Position numbers and translations under genes: made by a program
The notes under the pieces: generated by a model
What the model was told of the DNA's origin: nothing
Seen by the model: the letters and a program-made list of their open reading frames with translations, nothing else
Database searches by the model: none
Assembly (NCBI RefSeq): GCF_009905375.1
Contig: NC_133657.1
Span: 1,984,001-2,048,000, forward strand
Length of the DNA stretch: 64,000 nucleotides
Source: Apium graveolens
Lineage: Eukaryota > Streptophyta > Magnoliopsida > Apiales > Apiaceae
Direction: 5' to 3'
Shown: piece by piece, positions 33,020-46,400 of the stretch
Position numbering within the stretch: the first letter of the stretch is position 1
Layout of the letters: each line of letters begins with the position of its first letter

Positions 33020-34132
33020 ATGGATACAATGGGGTTTAATCCACTGTTCACCATACTTAAGGATAACAAACTTACCGGACCTAACTATATTGAATGGAAA
33101 CGAAATTTGGACATTGTGTTGACCGATGAGGAGTACAAGTTTTGCACTTATGAACCCAAGCCAGATCAGCCTGCTGCTGATGCTCCTGAAGATGAGAAAG
33201 AATATTATAAGCGGTGGATTAAGGCTGATGAGATGTCACGATGTTACATTCTGGCAGCAATGTCGGGTGTTTTACAACATCAGCATCAGTCTATGGCCAC
33301 TGCTGCGGATATGCTCTTTAATCTCAAGGAACTTTTGGGGGATCAAAATAGGGCTGCTAGGCAAGTAGCCATGAAGACTTTAATGAACACTCAGATGACT
33401 GAAGGAACGCCTGTAAGGGATCATGTTCTCAAGATGATGTCTCATTTGAATGAGATAGAGATCCTTGGTGCTGAACTTGACAGGGAAACCCATATTGACA
33501 TTATCCTTATAAGCTTGCCTAAGAGTTTTAAGCAGTTTCGCTCGAATTATAACATGAACAAAAGGTTGTATAGTCTCACAGAACTTTTGACAGAACTTCA
33601 GGCAGCTGAAGGATTCTTTCGGCATAGTGTTTAAGTAAATGTGGTTGAGAAAGGTTCTTCCTCTAAACCGAAAGGTAAGAAGAAGAAGAAGAAAAAGGAT
33701 CAGACATAAAAAGCTGCGAATGCAGTGGGAGTTCAAGGTGGTGTGAAAAAATCAAAGGGAAAGTGCTTCAGGTGCAAGCAGTCAGGTCATTGGAAACAAG
33801 ATTGTCCTCTTCCTAAGAAGATAAACAATATTGGCATGTCTCTTTCTCTAGTTACAGAAACATATATAACGGCTATATATACAAGCACTTGGTGTGTAGA
33901 TACAGGAGCCACTGATCATGTTTGTAATTCTATGCAGGGATTTAAACTATCCAGAATGCTTAGAGATGGTGAGATATACGTGTTCATGGGAGATGCTACG
34001 AAAGTAGCAGTAGTTAAAGTAGGATTTATTCATTTATCTTTTGGTTCTGATAGGATTTTGGTTTTGAACAATTGTCTTTATGTACCTTCGTTGAGAAGAA
34101 ATCTAATTTCGGTTTCTAAGCTTGCTATGGAT
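33020..34132 (+). pseudogene. Copia gag and protease (second Copia element)
   Basis: Gag starts MDTMGFNPLFTILKDN and LTGPNYIEWKRNLDIVL, matching the conserved N-terminus of plant Copia gag. A TAA at 33632 and a TAA near 33707 interrupt it. The CCHC knuckle CFRCKQSGHWKQDC is at about 33763-33804. The protease reads WCVDTGATDHVCN (about 33890), followed by LYVPSLRRNLISVSKLAMD. The frame ends at the solo LTR insertion. Confidence 0.8.
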
Positions 34133-37100
34133 TGTAATAACTCGAATTTTTGAGACCTTGTAAAACGTTTAATGAATAGTAACCCTGACAGACGGGAAAA
34201 ACTTTTGAGCCCACACTATGTAGTGCATGAGAAAATGAGTTTCGGAGTTGATATTACGACTATACGTACCAAATGAGTGTATGTAAACGCTATTAGTTTT
34301 CAAAGAAAACGAACTTTGAAAAACGACCGTATTTACAACTTATCGAGGATTACGAGAATCACAATATAATTACGAGATTAAAATCCTACGGATTTATATT
34401 CAAGTAGGATAAATAAAAATATAAGGAATAAATACGAAAGGAAATACATCGCGAACCATTTACGAGTAAGTATTACGGAGAACGTTTAAGTAACCGAGCA
34501 AACGCGTAAACGATTAAATAAACGTAACGCACTAACTAAACCATGGTAAGGAAGTAACCATGGTTACTTCATCAAATAGTGAGCTAACCATAGGATGACC
34601 AAGCTAGCTAGCAAAATAGTTAGCTAAGGAAGCTAACCTTGTAGTTAGCTTGTAAGCTAGCAAGCTACAAAGATATGTCCATGGATTTGGCAACAAGGAA
34701 TAAACCTAGAATGCTATACTAGGAAGAATAAAATCAAGTTGCAAGATATCAACTCATCTTCCAAGAAGCAACCTATCCAAAGCATCCAAGAGAAGCAACG
34801 AAGGTAGTATAAATACCCCCTCACAAGCTTCCATTCGGCCCTAATGCAAAAAGGGAGGAATTCAAATTCCAAACTGTAGATTATTGAAAACTAACCTTTG
34901 TTTAGGATATAAAATATTATAAGGATCGTTTAGGCGCTTGAATCGCTTGATTCCGATTTATGGATTAAAAGTTATGGTCATTTTAGTAAAAGTGATTTAC
35001 GCGACAAAAATTGCTACGAATTACGAACTTGGAAAATATAAAGGATAGACTTTAAATTGTTCATAAATCATGAAATTTTTACAGAGAGTAACATATTGAG
35101 TTTCCTAACTTCCATAAAAATTTCAAGTAAAAATAATGATTTCTCAATTTTATAAAAATGTCAGAGCCGAGACCGCGCGAGTAGAAACCGTAAGAATCCT
35201 TAAGCGGAGCCGATGACGATAATGAGAATGAACCCAAGATACTTAGGAAAATGAAGTGACCATAATGTGAATATGACTTAAAGGGATGTTAAGGGTAGTA
35301 TGAGTTGAGAGGGTGCATAATAAATAGCGCATGAGTGCGAGTTGCCGTAAATTAGAACGGAACCTAACAAAATGAAATGTGTTTATGGTTATAGATTTCC
35401 GAGCGGAACCTAGAGCATCCTCCACCTCGAGATACCCAAGCAAGTTTACAAACCCAACTCCATTTTTACTGTTGTGTTTTGAAAGGATTGTTTTACTATC
35501 ATCGCATAAATACCATATTTGCCATGATACGTAGTTGTTGAATTTTCGCATAATGTAGCGATGTTGTACGATTAGTATATATCGTGAAATGTTATTTCGC
35601 TTTAAGGCGTGACGTATTATATAAGACCGAGAGTTGGTCAGAATTTAAGATAAAACCCGGGAATCATTCCGGATATATTATAGGACGGTTATAAGTCCAT
35701 AGTAGTATATTTTAAAAGGGACTCATCGTCCACTTACGAAACATTAAAACACCTCGAACTTTTATTAAAACGATTTCCCATCGATCATATTCCCTCAACT
35801 ATATTTTATTGTTCGGATAATAAATATTATATACTTATTCCTTTATTATGGGAGTAGTATACTCCAACGTTGATTTATTTCAAACCCGATTAATCATTAT
35901 ATATTATTAATTATGTAGACACAAACTAGTTGAGGAATAGTATTTTAAATAAATCTTTTAGAGAGTAAACTCATTCGAGGTTTGATTATTATCAATTATT
36001 TTTTAATTAATTATTATTCTTAAAATGGTTTATTATTGATTTAAAAATCATAGATCTTGACTTAAAATATACTTTCTGATTTCAGAATATCATTCGAATA
36101 ATTTCAGATAGTCGGTGAATATTATCCCGACATATTTAATATGTTGAATATAGTTTCGAGAAGAAACTTTCCCCCCTTATTAATTATCTGTTGACAACGG
36201 TCAACTCACATCCTTAGTACTTCCTCCGAAATTCTCGAAAGTACGTATATACATATATATACACTTATATCTTAGAGAGATAAGCTATTTATATCAACAA
36301 GCAAAACGCTTGGGGAACTTCGATGTGGTTCGAGTTCTCGAGATTGGTAGAATTCTTTTAAAGGACAAGGGAGGGGTAGACTCTGGTACTATGTGTGCTA
36401 GATGGACTGCCAAAGGTACCGCAGGCGAAGGTACTCAGTGTACTCAGGAACTTGTGAAGTATGTGTATACCCGAAAATGGGACACGTAGCCCGAATGCGG
36501 CAAGGGTGATACCCGAGAGATGACGGTTTCGTCCTTCTACTAGTAGAAAAGGTTACTTTATCGCAGTACGACTGATCATCGTATGCGGTGGCTCCAGTGA
36601 ATGTCCAAACCCTTCCAATTGGAATTGTGATACAATACTGTAACCCAAGCCTAGGTGCTGGGATTACTATTAAGGTATTCGCAGGTTATTAAAACCCCCT
36701 TAATGAATTGTTTTCATAAAAAGGTGTGTATCACCAAGGAAAACTATTTTCGAATAAAACATAAATATCATATATGATGTTATCATACAATCATTTTCAT
36801 ACTGTACATTATTATGCTGAGCATTATAGCTCACACTTATTTTCTTAAATTGACACAACACAACAGTGAATCAAGATGCCTGCCATGAGAATCACAGCCA
36901 GGAAACGGGTAGGAAATGACCAGCTATTCCGTAGATTATTTGGTGCTGTACCACAGGTAGTCAGAATAAGCTGGATTAGTTTTCAATTGTTTATAGTTCG
37001 GCTTATTTATAAGTATGACTTATGTAAGGGAAGAAACAAGAAACGTATATTTGGCCGGCGGACTAGCCTTACCTAAAGGTCACTCCCCTGTAAGATTATT

Positions 37101-37305
37101 TACATTTGGGTTGTAATAAATATCACTTGATGGATTAACAATTACTCTAGTTATGATGGTTCGTTTCCAAGACAATAACCTGTAAGTGTGTGTGTGATAA
37201 GTGTGGGGTCGTGAAGTGTGAGTATTTATATATTGTAGCGTGAGTTGTGTGAGTTTAGATGGCGTGGCTTCCGAGACTCCTGACCCCGGGTTTTGGGGCG
37301 CCACA
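34133..37305. mobile_element. 3173-base solo LTR with perfect 5-bp target duplication
   Basis: The insert starts TGTAATAACTCG and ends GGGGCGCCACA (TG...CA) and is flanked by TGGAT at 34128-34132 and 37306-37310. It interrupts the Copia protease/integrase frame exactly after AMD. There is no coding sequence. A TATAAATA box at 34808-34815 and the length fit a long Gypsy LTR (Tekay/Del-like chromovirus is my guess). A solo LTR is left by recombination between the two LTRs of a complete element. Confidence 0.85.
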
Positions 37306-39810
37306 TGGATGGTTATAATGTTTGTTTGGATTGTAATGTTTCTATTATGATTAATAAACGAATTATATGTTTTGGTACATTGCAAGACAATTTGTATATA
37401 ATTAATCATAGTCAACCTGCACTACAACTACAATATAGGAAATTGAACAACATGTCTTCTACATCTATTAAAATAAAGGAACCTTCTAGTTTGAACCAAA
37501 CATATCTTTGGCACTTGAGATTAGGTCATATTAATTTGTGAAGGATTCAAAGACTGGTAGTTGACGGGCCTTTAAGCTCGTTGGTAGTGGAGCCATTTCC
37601 AGTTTGTGAATCCTGCTATAGGCATTTCAAGGCAAAGGGGAATAGAGCCAAAGAAATGTTAGAATTGGTTGAAACTGATTTATGGGGACCCATAAAAAAA
37701 GGAACCAGACTCTTTTAGAGAGTGTTAGATCGATGATGAGTTATTCAGATTTACCCAAGTCATTTTAGGGACATGCCTTAGAAACAACAGCTTATCTTCT
37801 GAACCTAGCACATTCTAAAACGGTTCCTAAAACCCCTTTAGAATTGTGGACCGGGGACAAACCGAGTCTAAGACACATTCAGATATGGGGTTGTCCAGCA
37901 CATGTGCTGAACATGAACGCGACTAAGTTAGAATCTCGCATAGAAGTAAGGCTGTTTGTAGGCTACCCCATGGGAACGAAAGGTTATTTATTTTATAGTC
38001 CAAAGAATCGGGATGTCAATGTAATCACCAATGCTAGATTCTTAGAGCAAGACTATATAATAAATCACAAACCCAAGAGTAGTGTCATTTTAGAGGAACT
38101 AGTGGGAGGGACAGATAATACCCAGAAACCGATAGTACAAGTAGAACAACCATAACAAAATACACAACTTGTCACTAATACCGCACCAGTGCCTCGTCGT
38201 AGTGGGAGGGTTGTTCGTCAGCCTGATAGATTCATGTTTTTGGGAGAGTCTTCGGACTTGATCTCTGGTGAACATGATGATGATCCCTGGACATACGAAG
38301 ATGTACTGCAAGGCAAAGATGTAGATCTTTGGCAAAAGGCAATGAAATCTGAGATGTAATCGATGTATTCTAATCAGGTCTGAGAGCTTGTGGAACCACC
38401 CAAAGGTGTAAAACCCATTGGATGTAAGTGGATCTACAAGAAAAAGAAGGGATCAGATAAAAAGGTGAAAGCCTGGAAAACAAGACTTGTTGCGAAAGGG
38501 TATACTCAGAAAGAAGGTATCGATTATGAGGAAACCTTTTCTCCAGTGGTCATGCTTAAATCAATCCGTATTCTTTTATCTATAACAGCTCATCTCGATT
38601 GTGAGATTTGGCAAATAGATGTCAAGACAGCTTTCCTTAATGGAAGTCTTGAAGAAACCATTTATATGCAGCAACCAGAGGGATTCATTAAGAAAGGCCA
38701 AGAGCATCTTGTATGTAAGCTTAAGAAGTCTATTTATGGACTTAAACAAACTTCTAGGTATTGGAACATTTATTTTGATCAGGCAGCCCGGTCGTATGGG
38801 TTTGATCAAAGTTTAAGCGAAACATGCGTGTATAAGAGATGTGAGGGAAATGCAGTGGTTATTCTAATGCTATATGTTGATGACATTTTATTCATTAGAA
38901 ACAATGTTAAGATGCTGTCTTTAATAAATACATGGTTGTTCAAACAATTTGAAATGAAGGACTTAGGTGAAGCGACATACATCCTTGGGATCAAAGTAAT
39001 AAGGGATCACAAGAAAAGGATGCCGACGTTATCTCAGAAGCCCTACATAGATGACGTATTAGCTCGTTTTAACATGCAGGACTCCAAGAACGGTAATTTA
39101 TCTTTCAGACATTGAGTTTCTCTATCAAAGAGTCAGTGTCCTTCGACACCTAAGGAGATAGAGAACATGAAGGCAATTCCTTATGCTTGACATATGGAAG
39201 CCTAATATAAGCTATGTTATGTACGAGGCCTGATATCTATTTTTCCGTGGACATGGTTAGCAGATTCCAATCTAACCCGGGACAGGAATATTGGAGTGCA
39301 TTAAAAACAATACTCAAGTACTTGCGTAGGACTACGGAGTATATGTTAGTTTATAAGTCCTCGGTTTTGTTGCCTCTGGGATATACCGATTCAGATTTAC
39401 AGACATATAAGGATAAGAGGAAGTCTAGCTCGGGATGTGTTTTTACTTTGGGAGGTGGAGCCGTAATATGGAGGAGTGTGAAGCAGAGATACATTGCAGG
39501 CTCAACCATGGAAACCGAGTATGTGGCGGCCAGTGAGGCAGCCAAAGAGGCTATATAGTTCTGAAACTTCCTGTTGGATTTGGATGTAGTTCCTAATTTG
39601 CCACAGAAAATCACGATTTATTGTGATAATACCGGTACAGTGGCGAATACCAAGGAGCCACGGGCCTATAAGGCAGTGAAACACATAGAGCGTAAGTATC
39701 ACCTCATACGACAGTTCGTTAAGCGAAGAGATATTATTGTGGCTGATATAACATCAAAGGATAACCAGACAGATCTTTTCATGAAGAGCTTACCAGCTAA
39801 GGCTTTTTAG
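37306..39810 (+). pseudogene. Copia integrase, RT and RNase H (second Copia element)
   Basis: The frame resumes after the solo LTR (YNVCLDCNVSIM). Integrase HHCC: LWHLRLGHIN with CESCYRHFKAK. The frame then jumps from LVETDLWGP to a segment ending SVRSMMSYSDLP, so roughly the whole catalytic core is deleted near 37690-37715. RT: GCKWIYKKKKG, QIDVKTAFLNG (about 38615), LYVDDILF (about 38870). RNase H: YTDSDLQTYKDKRKS (about 39385), ETEYVAASEAAKEA, YCDNTGTVANTKEP. At least seven stops. Confidence 0.8.
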
Positions 39811-39927
39811 GAGCACGTGAAAGCGATATGAGTCAAACACTTGGTCACATAGTTATATAGTTGGCGGTGGATTGATTGTAATAAACACTGATATACTCAA
39901 AAAATAGCTTAAGTATAAGTGGGAGAT

Positions 39928-41105
39928 TGTTAGGGTATATACTGAACTATTCGTTTGAAGTATATAATTATCTTTTGAGAGTCTTGAATGCATGTTTTCA
40001 CAATGTCTGTATATATATATTTTACACAATCTAGTATCAAATGGGATAACAGAAGATTAGATTGTCAGACTCCTTATATAATATAGTAAAGGTTCACAGT
40101 CTAAGTGCTGTTAGACAAATCACCGGAATGACTGAAGTATTATTTAGAAATAGTTTATCTTGACTATTGAATAATACTTGTGTATAATTGAACATGATCG
40201 AAATAGTAGAATAGTTCTTTTATTCTGACAATAAAGAAGAACTAAGATTCTATGATATTATTATTACTTAGGTTCTTAATCCGGATATAGTGATTGACAC
40301 TTGTATTTAATGCACATGCCTTGATTCATACATTAAGTAATTTATTTTAAATTGTGAATCTATGTATTGGGCAATGACATTATATACATAGTGAAATATT
40401 GACTATAAAAGAAAACCATGTCCGAAGAATAGTTTCGGGTGATGATGTTCTCTTGAAAGCTTATAAAGATAATTGTGCTTTAGTCCTGCAGGCAGATTTG
40501 TTCTTGCACAATTTAAAGGTTAAGTGGATGATCAAGGATATAAGATATTGATTAAATTGATTATCAAAAATTAATTTAATCAATGAACATGTGATATCTT
40601 AAACATGGTGAATTTAATAAGCAAATAATATGGGAGCCGAATTAAATAATTAATTTACGGAATTAGGAAATGTAGTTCAAATATTAATTCTTTAGTGGAT
40701 TGAATTAATATTTAATGACATTGGACTTGACCCAGAATGTCATTGGGAGGCCCGACCTAATTATCCATGATCCCTACTGTAGCCTATAAATATTCTAATT
40801 CTCCTGAATCCGATAGAAGGCGTGTGCGTGAGAACGGGAGAACACTGAAAATAACATCCTAGGGTTTGAGAGAGGCAAATCTTTTTCTCGAGGAGTCAGC
40901 TAGGGTTTTGGATTTTTGGAGCTTTAAGGAGAGGTAAACCTTGGGAGATCGAAGCCCACACTTCGTCCAAGGAGAATCGCGGAATACAGTAGAAGACATG
41001 AATTTGAATCACTTGCGTCGTAGTGATTAAGGTTAACGTTCTGATTAAACTCTCTATATAAATTCATATTGTAAAACGCAGGACCGAGATCCCGTTGTCC
41101 CAACA
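39928..41105 (+). repeat. 3' LTR of the second Copia element
   Basis: Begins TGTTAGGGTATATACTG directly after AGTGGGAGAT. A TATAAATA box is at 40785-40792. The likely end TCCCAACA (41098-41105) complements the start. Length about 1.18 kb. Confidence 0.7.
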
Positions 41106-42026
41106 AACATGCCATATCAGTTCAGATTTGAAAAGAGGATTGAGTAAATCCAATTCAGTGCTAGTCGTTTGTGAACCGGACCAGTGCACTAAACGTCAAC
41201 ACATCAGAAAAGGATTGATTTAATTCATTCAAAAGAAATCAGGATGATACATAAAAGAGTGGATCAAGCCCTAGAAAGAAGTTAAACTTACTTAAAAACC
41301 TAAGAAAAGTTCTTATTATGAAAATCCATACTCTAGGCGCAAGTGAGTTGAAAAAAGTTCAAGGGAAAATAATTTCTCCTTTTGACGCAAGTGAATCAAA
41401 TCTCTAAGTCAAGAGATTTGTTTTTCTCTCTTGGCGCCAGCACTGCAAAATTCTAAGGCGAACAACCTTCATCTGCTGTAAGCGCAACTGGGAGAGTCTC
41501 ACCCATTGGCTCAATAATTCTAAGGCATTCACTTCGTTCTTTGTGTGCGCAAGTCGAGATATTAGATGCCCTTTATGCACAAGTGAATATAATCTAAGGC
41601 AAAGAACTCCTCTCTTGGTGCAACTTGTGACTTGGTGAATTCATTGATCGCAGAAACAATATATTTTACACTTGGCCGAGAACAAGCCACATGTCCAAAG
41701 TAAATTGAAGTCTACACAAAAGAAGCAGAATGAATTTATTTTCATTCAGTTATCTTCTTCAGCTCCCAACTGTATTTTACGAAGTTCCATTGAAGGGCAA
41801 ATTTATTAATATTGTAAACATACTGTTATGTTGTTGAATTTGTAGCTAATCATTTGATTGATTAAAGTATAGCAACCTCAAGATTTATATTAATAAAATA
41901 ATATATTTCTCAAATTATTTTGTGTCTATTTTGATTTCGTACAATTAACGAAAAACTTGAATTGAATCGAAAAATATTGTAGCTATCGTATTGAATCCCC
42001 CATTCTATGATACTTTGGGACTAACA
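41106..42026. repeat. Probable right part of the outer SIRE-like LTR
   Basis: Non-coding. Repeated GCGCAAGTGAAT and ATCTAAGGC words occur at 41338-41620. It ends GAATCCCCCATTCTATGATACTTTGGGACTAACA-like text in pieces typical of a Copia U5 end (CTAACA at 42021-42026). It fits as the continuation of the LTR cut at 31305, but no flanking duplication could be found. Confidence 0.4.
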
Positions 42027-43040
42027 GAATCAAGATTTGCTTTGGTGGTTCTTCGACATAAAGTCGACATAGTATGGCGATACAGATGAATTGAGGGTTG
42101 AGGTCGCAAGGGTGTTTGGTGGTGGCGTACATTGCTCTCGCTTCCAACCCTTTATAATGTGCATTTGTACCTCTTTATATAAAGGATCGGGCCAACCGTA
42201 ATTCCTGGAGAAGGAGAAACCGATATGGATTTGGCTTCTCATTTGGAGTCCCAATATCAGTTGTCGAACCAACTTCTTATTATAAACGAACATACATTTG
42301 CTTTAGTAGTGCCTCGCGATGCAGCCAATCACAAAGGCCCAACGCTCGATTACGACTTCAGAACTTTACACATAAGGAAACTCCCCGCCCAGTGGATATC
42401 CTCTTCGCTACCGCTATCATTATCGATTGTAATCGTATGTATAACCATGAATTACCGCAAATGCTCAAGCACATCCTTACCCCCCGATGAGTATAACCCA
42501 ACATACTATTGAAGGATTGATCCCAAGCGTACACGTGCAAAATGCGAGATAACCCTCAAAGTCTCATAACGAGGACAACCCGTTGAATGCAGAGACGAGG
42601 CTCCCAAATCATACATTAAGTTTTAACGACTATTCCTCGACGAGGACAACTCGTAAGACTACAGAACGGTGTATTCAAATGTTATCCGGGAAGTTAGGCT
42701 CCCGAAAGCCCCTTCTAAATCGTCAGGACGCGCCCCAACGAGTTTGAGGCTCTTCGGAGACTCCTCTGAACCGCTAGGGTGCGCCCTACGAGTGGGGTAC
42801 AAATAAACAAATTCCGTATATTAAAAATTTCAATTCGATTTATATTTAAAAAGTTATATAATGTTAAAATTCCAATTTCCATTACCTAAATGCTCAACAA
42901 AACCAAGTGCTATATTGTATATAGAAAATAAAAAAAGGGAAATAAAAAGGGAAGAAGGTGGGGGATGATGGTAATAATAATAAGGGAGGTGTCCGTAATC
43001 TCCATGAGCAGCTCGACAGACCAACACGGCACCGTTCTCT
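42027..43040. other. Intergenic DNA, unassigned
   Basis: No convincing protein. From 42560 to 42800 there is GC-richer, repetitive sequence with GACGAGGACAACYCGT twice (about 42571, 42637) and GCGCCCYACGAG words, probably part of an LTR. Then AT-rich DNA leads to the WD40 promoter. Confidence 0.4.
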
Positions 43041-43415
43041 CTCCCGTCTGTCTCTTCTCTTCCCACCACTCTCCATAGGGCTTCGCTCCCTCTCTCTCTC
43101 TAAAAAAAACACACATATCACCAATTCATCTCTCACTCGATCTGTGACTCACCCTCCCACCTCGTTTCACGATCCATTCTTATCCGATCCCCAATTCTCT
43201 CTCCCCCCTCTCTCTCTCTCGTTCAATCTCTCTCTTTCTCCCCCGCTCTCTCCCTCTCTTTCAATCTCTCTCTTTCAGTCTCTCTCTCTCTCTCTGTCTC
43301 GCTTAAACCACTGTTCTTTCCTACACCCCAAACAGATCCAAACAAACACACACCACTAGTCTAGAGAGAGAGAGAGAAGCATCGCGGGAGCATTTTCGAT
43401 GGGAATGCCCGAACG
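43040..43415 (+). promoter_or_regulatory. CT-rich 5' leader of the WD40 gene
   Basis: Long (CT)n and CTCTCTTTC tracts at 43080-43310, then a GAGAGA run (43365-43377) before the ATG at 43416. CT-rich leaders are common in constitutively expressed plant genes. CT and GA tracts could pair. Confidence 0.55.
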
Positions 43416-46400
43416 ATGAACAAAGCCAGCAATCAACAAGAAGAAGATTGTTTTCACGATTCTCTCGATCGCATTCTCTCCTCAACTAACTCCTCTTGCT
43501 CTCCCTCTTCTTCGTCTTCCGAAGAAGAATACGACGTCGTTGATTCACCTAATTCTAACAACCCTAATTATGCTCGTAATCGGTCCTTACCTAAATTCTC
43601 TATGGGCGTTTTACAAAACTACGACGTTTGGATCTCCCAGCCTTGTTCGGTCCACGAACGCCGCTCTCGTCTTCTCCGTCACTTAGGTCTCGCCCGTGAT
43701 TCTAAGTTTAGTAGATCGGTGCCTTCGGATCGCGGTGAGATTCAATTAAATAATCATGATAATGATAATGATGTGAATTTAGCTGCAAGTAGTAATGCTG
43801 AAATGTTGCGATCTAAATCCGATAGTGCCACGGAACAATGTAGTAGTAATGATATTTCTAATGATTCTGTTTGTTGTTTGCCCGAAATTCTTTCTATTGA
43901 TTCGTGTGCTGTGGCACCTAATGAGTTGGTTGGTTGTGGTGGTGGCAAGTTTGTAAATAAACATCATAATCGGTCTTTTAGTGGATCAGTGCCATTGCCG
44001 GTTGGTAATGGAAGTACTGTTTCTCCTAATAAGCCGCCACTTGGGAAACATAGTCGAGTCGATTCTGCGAAGGCGAGTTTGAATGGTAATTGTATTTCGG
44101 TGGTGGTTAGGGAGAATGGAGGTGGTGAAAGGGAGGGGGAGGGCGAGGGGGATAGTAATGTGATTGGTTTTGTTAGTGATCCTGCTTGTACGATTAAGAA
44201 TTTAGATACGGGGAAGGAGTTTGTAGTGAATGAGGTGAGAGGGGATGGATCGTGGGAAAAAGTGAAGGAGGTTGGTACGGGAAGGCAGTTGACCATGGAA
44301 GAATTTGAGATGTGTGTTGGGCATTCTCCGATTGTTCAGGAATTGATGAGGCGTCAGAATGTAGAGGATGGTAATAACAAGGGTAATTCGGATATGAATG
44401 TGAATGGGGGTGGGGGAAAATTGAAAAAGAAAGGGAGTTGGTTGAGAAGTATAAAGAATGTTGCTAGCTCGGTGACAGGCCGAAAGGAGAGACGGAGTAG
44501 TGATGATAGAGATACTTCTTCGGAGAGAGGTGGGCGGAGGTCAAGCTCTGCAACAGATGATAGCCAGGAAGTTTCGTTTCATGGTCCAGAGAGAATTCGG
44601 GTGAGACAATATGGTAAATCATATAAAGAGGTCACTGGGCTTTACAAGAGCCAGGAAATTCTGGCTCATACGGGCTCTATCTGGACGATTAAGTTTAGTT
44701 TAAACGGAAAATATCTTGCAACTGCTGGTGAGGACTGTGTTATTCATATATGGAAGGTTGTGGAATCTGAAAGAAAAGGTGATCTTTTGTTAGATAAGAC
44801 CGAAGATGGGAACCTGAACCTTCTACTTCTAACGAATGGTTCGCCGGAACAAAATTCAGCATCACCGAATTTCAGTACCCAAATGGAAAAGAAACGAAGA
44901 GGACGATCATCTATAAGCAGAAAGTCGGTCAGCCTTGATCATGTTTTTGTGCCAGAGACAGTATTTGCGCTTTCAGAAAAACCTTTCTGTTCATTTGAAG
45001 GACATTTAGATGATGTACTCGATCTTTCATGGTCTAAGTCTCAGGTAGTTATATAATTTTTTTAGGAATATATATATATGTGTGTGCACGTTTTTGCTGG
45101 CTGGCCTTGTGCTTAATTTTGTGCCAATCTATTATATGATCACTGCCATCTCTCCATGTTAATTAGAGGTTTTGAGTTTTAAAGCTACAATTAAATGTTT
45201 ATTTTTTTTTAGTTATGTTTTATATTAGGGAACTTGTATTTTTAAGTAGAACTCTTTGGCAGGTTTGTGGTTGTAAAGAAAGATATATAATGTAAAATTG
45301 TAGTATGGCAGGTGGAGCTAAACGGCTATTTATTACTAATGGTATATAAATTTACAATACTTTATGCAATGAGATTGTTCTGAACGGGAACATAGATCTC
45401 TTGTATGGTCGCCAGGGAATCTGTACGGTTTTCTCGAATAGTAAGAGGTGCTTAGTGATGCAATTCTAGTTATGTTGCGTGTTCTTTCTTAGAGAAGTGC
45501 TTATGTTGTCTCTGAGAAATTGAAATAGTTTTTTTTCTTCTGGACCGCAGTTACTTTGTAAATAAGAACGTATGGATGTCCATAATATTTGCAATGTGTC
45601 AAGTGAACAGTTTCTTTCCTCTTTCTTTTTTATTATGTGGAAAAATATTTTAGATACCCATAGAACTTGCTCAATTGATTTCTCTGCAAACGGTCTATTT
45701 TGCAAATCTTCTGTTTTGAGATTTTAAAAACTAAGTTGAAGCAATATGCTCGTTTGGTGTGAATAGTGGCTAATTTGATACACCTGTACAATAACTCAGT
45801 CTAGTGTTTTTCTTCTTGGTATTGTCGTCTTCCATGATTAATTAAATTTCAATTGATGCAGCATCTTAATAGTACCTAGTCTTAGTTGATACTAACAATA
45901 CTCGGTAATACCTTGCTATCCATTAGTTTAAGCCTTAGCCTCTTGAGCTACCTATAACTGAGGGAGATGAAATAACTAACTATAACTGATATTCTATGCA
46001 TTAAATTTTGAAGTGGATTCATTGGTAAGGTTGTTACCTCAGTAGGTTCGAAGGAGCTACCGGTTTATGATAAATAATAAATATTAAATATATATGAACT
46101 ACAAAATACATATTACATAATGAAAAATACTTGATTGAGATAACATAACAGAAGTCCAAAAGGTTAACATATCAAATTGAAATCTAAGATTACCATTTAA
46201 TATATATGGAAATATATTGAATTTATATATATATGAACTGTTATATAAATGTTTCTATATTACTTGTGTCAATAAATGAACAAATGTATAGGATTGTGTG
46301 AATAGCAGCCTAGCAGGACTGTAACTTGAGCTTATCTGAAATAAATCTAATTAGTTTTAGAAAGTTCATATTAATATCAATTGTCAGTTGACCGACTTGC

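Larger units (their letters stand above)
31306..41105 (+). mobile_element. Degraded Ty1/Copia element (second Copia), nested
   Basis: 5' LTR start TGTTAGGGTATAT at 31306 and 3' LTR start at 39928 behind the PPT AGTGGGAGAT; the latter ends about 41105 (TCCCAACA). Gag, protease, integrase, RT and RNase H follow in Copia order on the plus strand, with numerous stops, an internal deletion of the integrase core and a 3.17-kb solo LTR inserted. The LTRs have visibly diverged (roughly one difference per ten bases in the first 200), so the insertion is old. Confidence 0.8.

Noticed and set aside
42225..42512. A 95-codon ORF downstream of the nested Copia
   Set aside because: No family resemblance and repetitive surroundings; likely chance.
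42958..43359. A 133-codon ORF ahead of the WD40 gene
   Set aside because: Made of CT-repeat translation (Ser/Leu/Pro) in the 5' leader; no family resemblance.
43964..44296. A 110-codon ORF antisense to WD40 exon 1
   Set aside because: Low-complexity Ser/Pro text opposite a well-supported exon.
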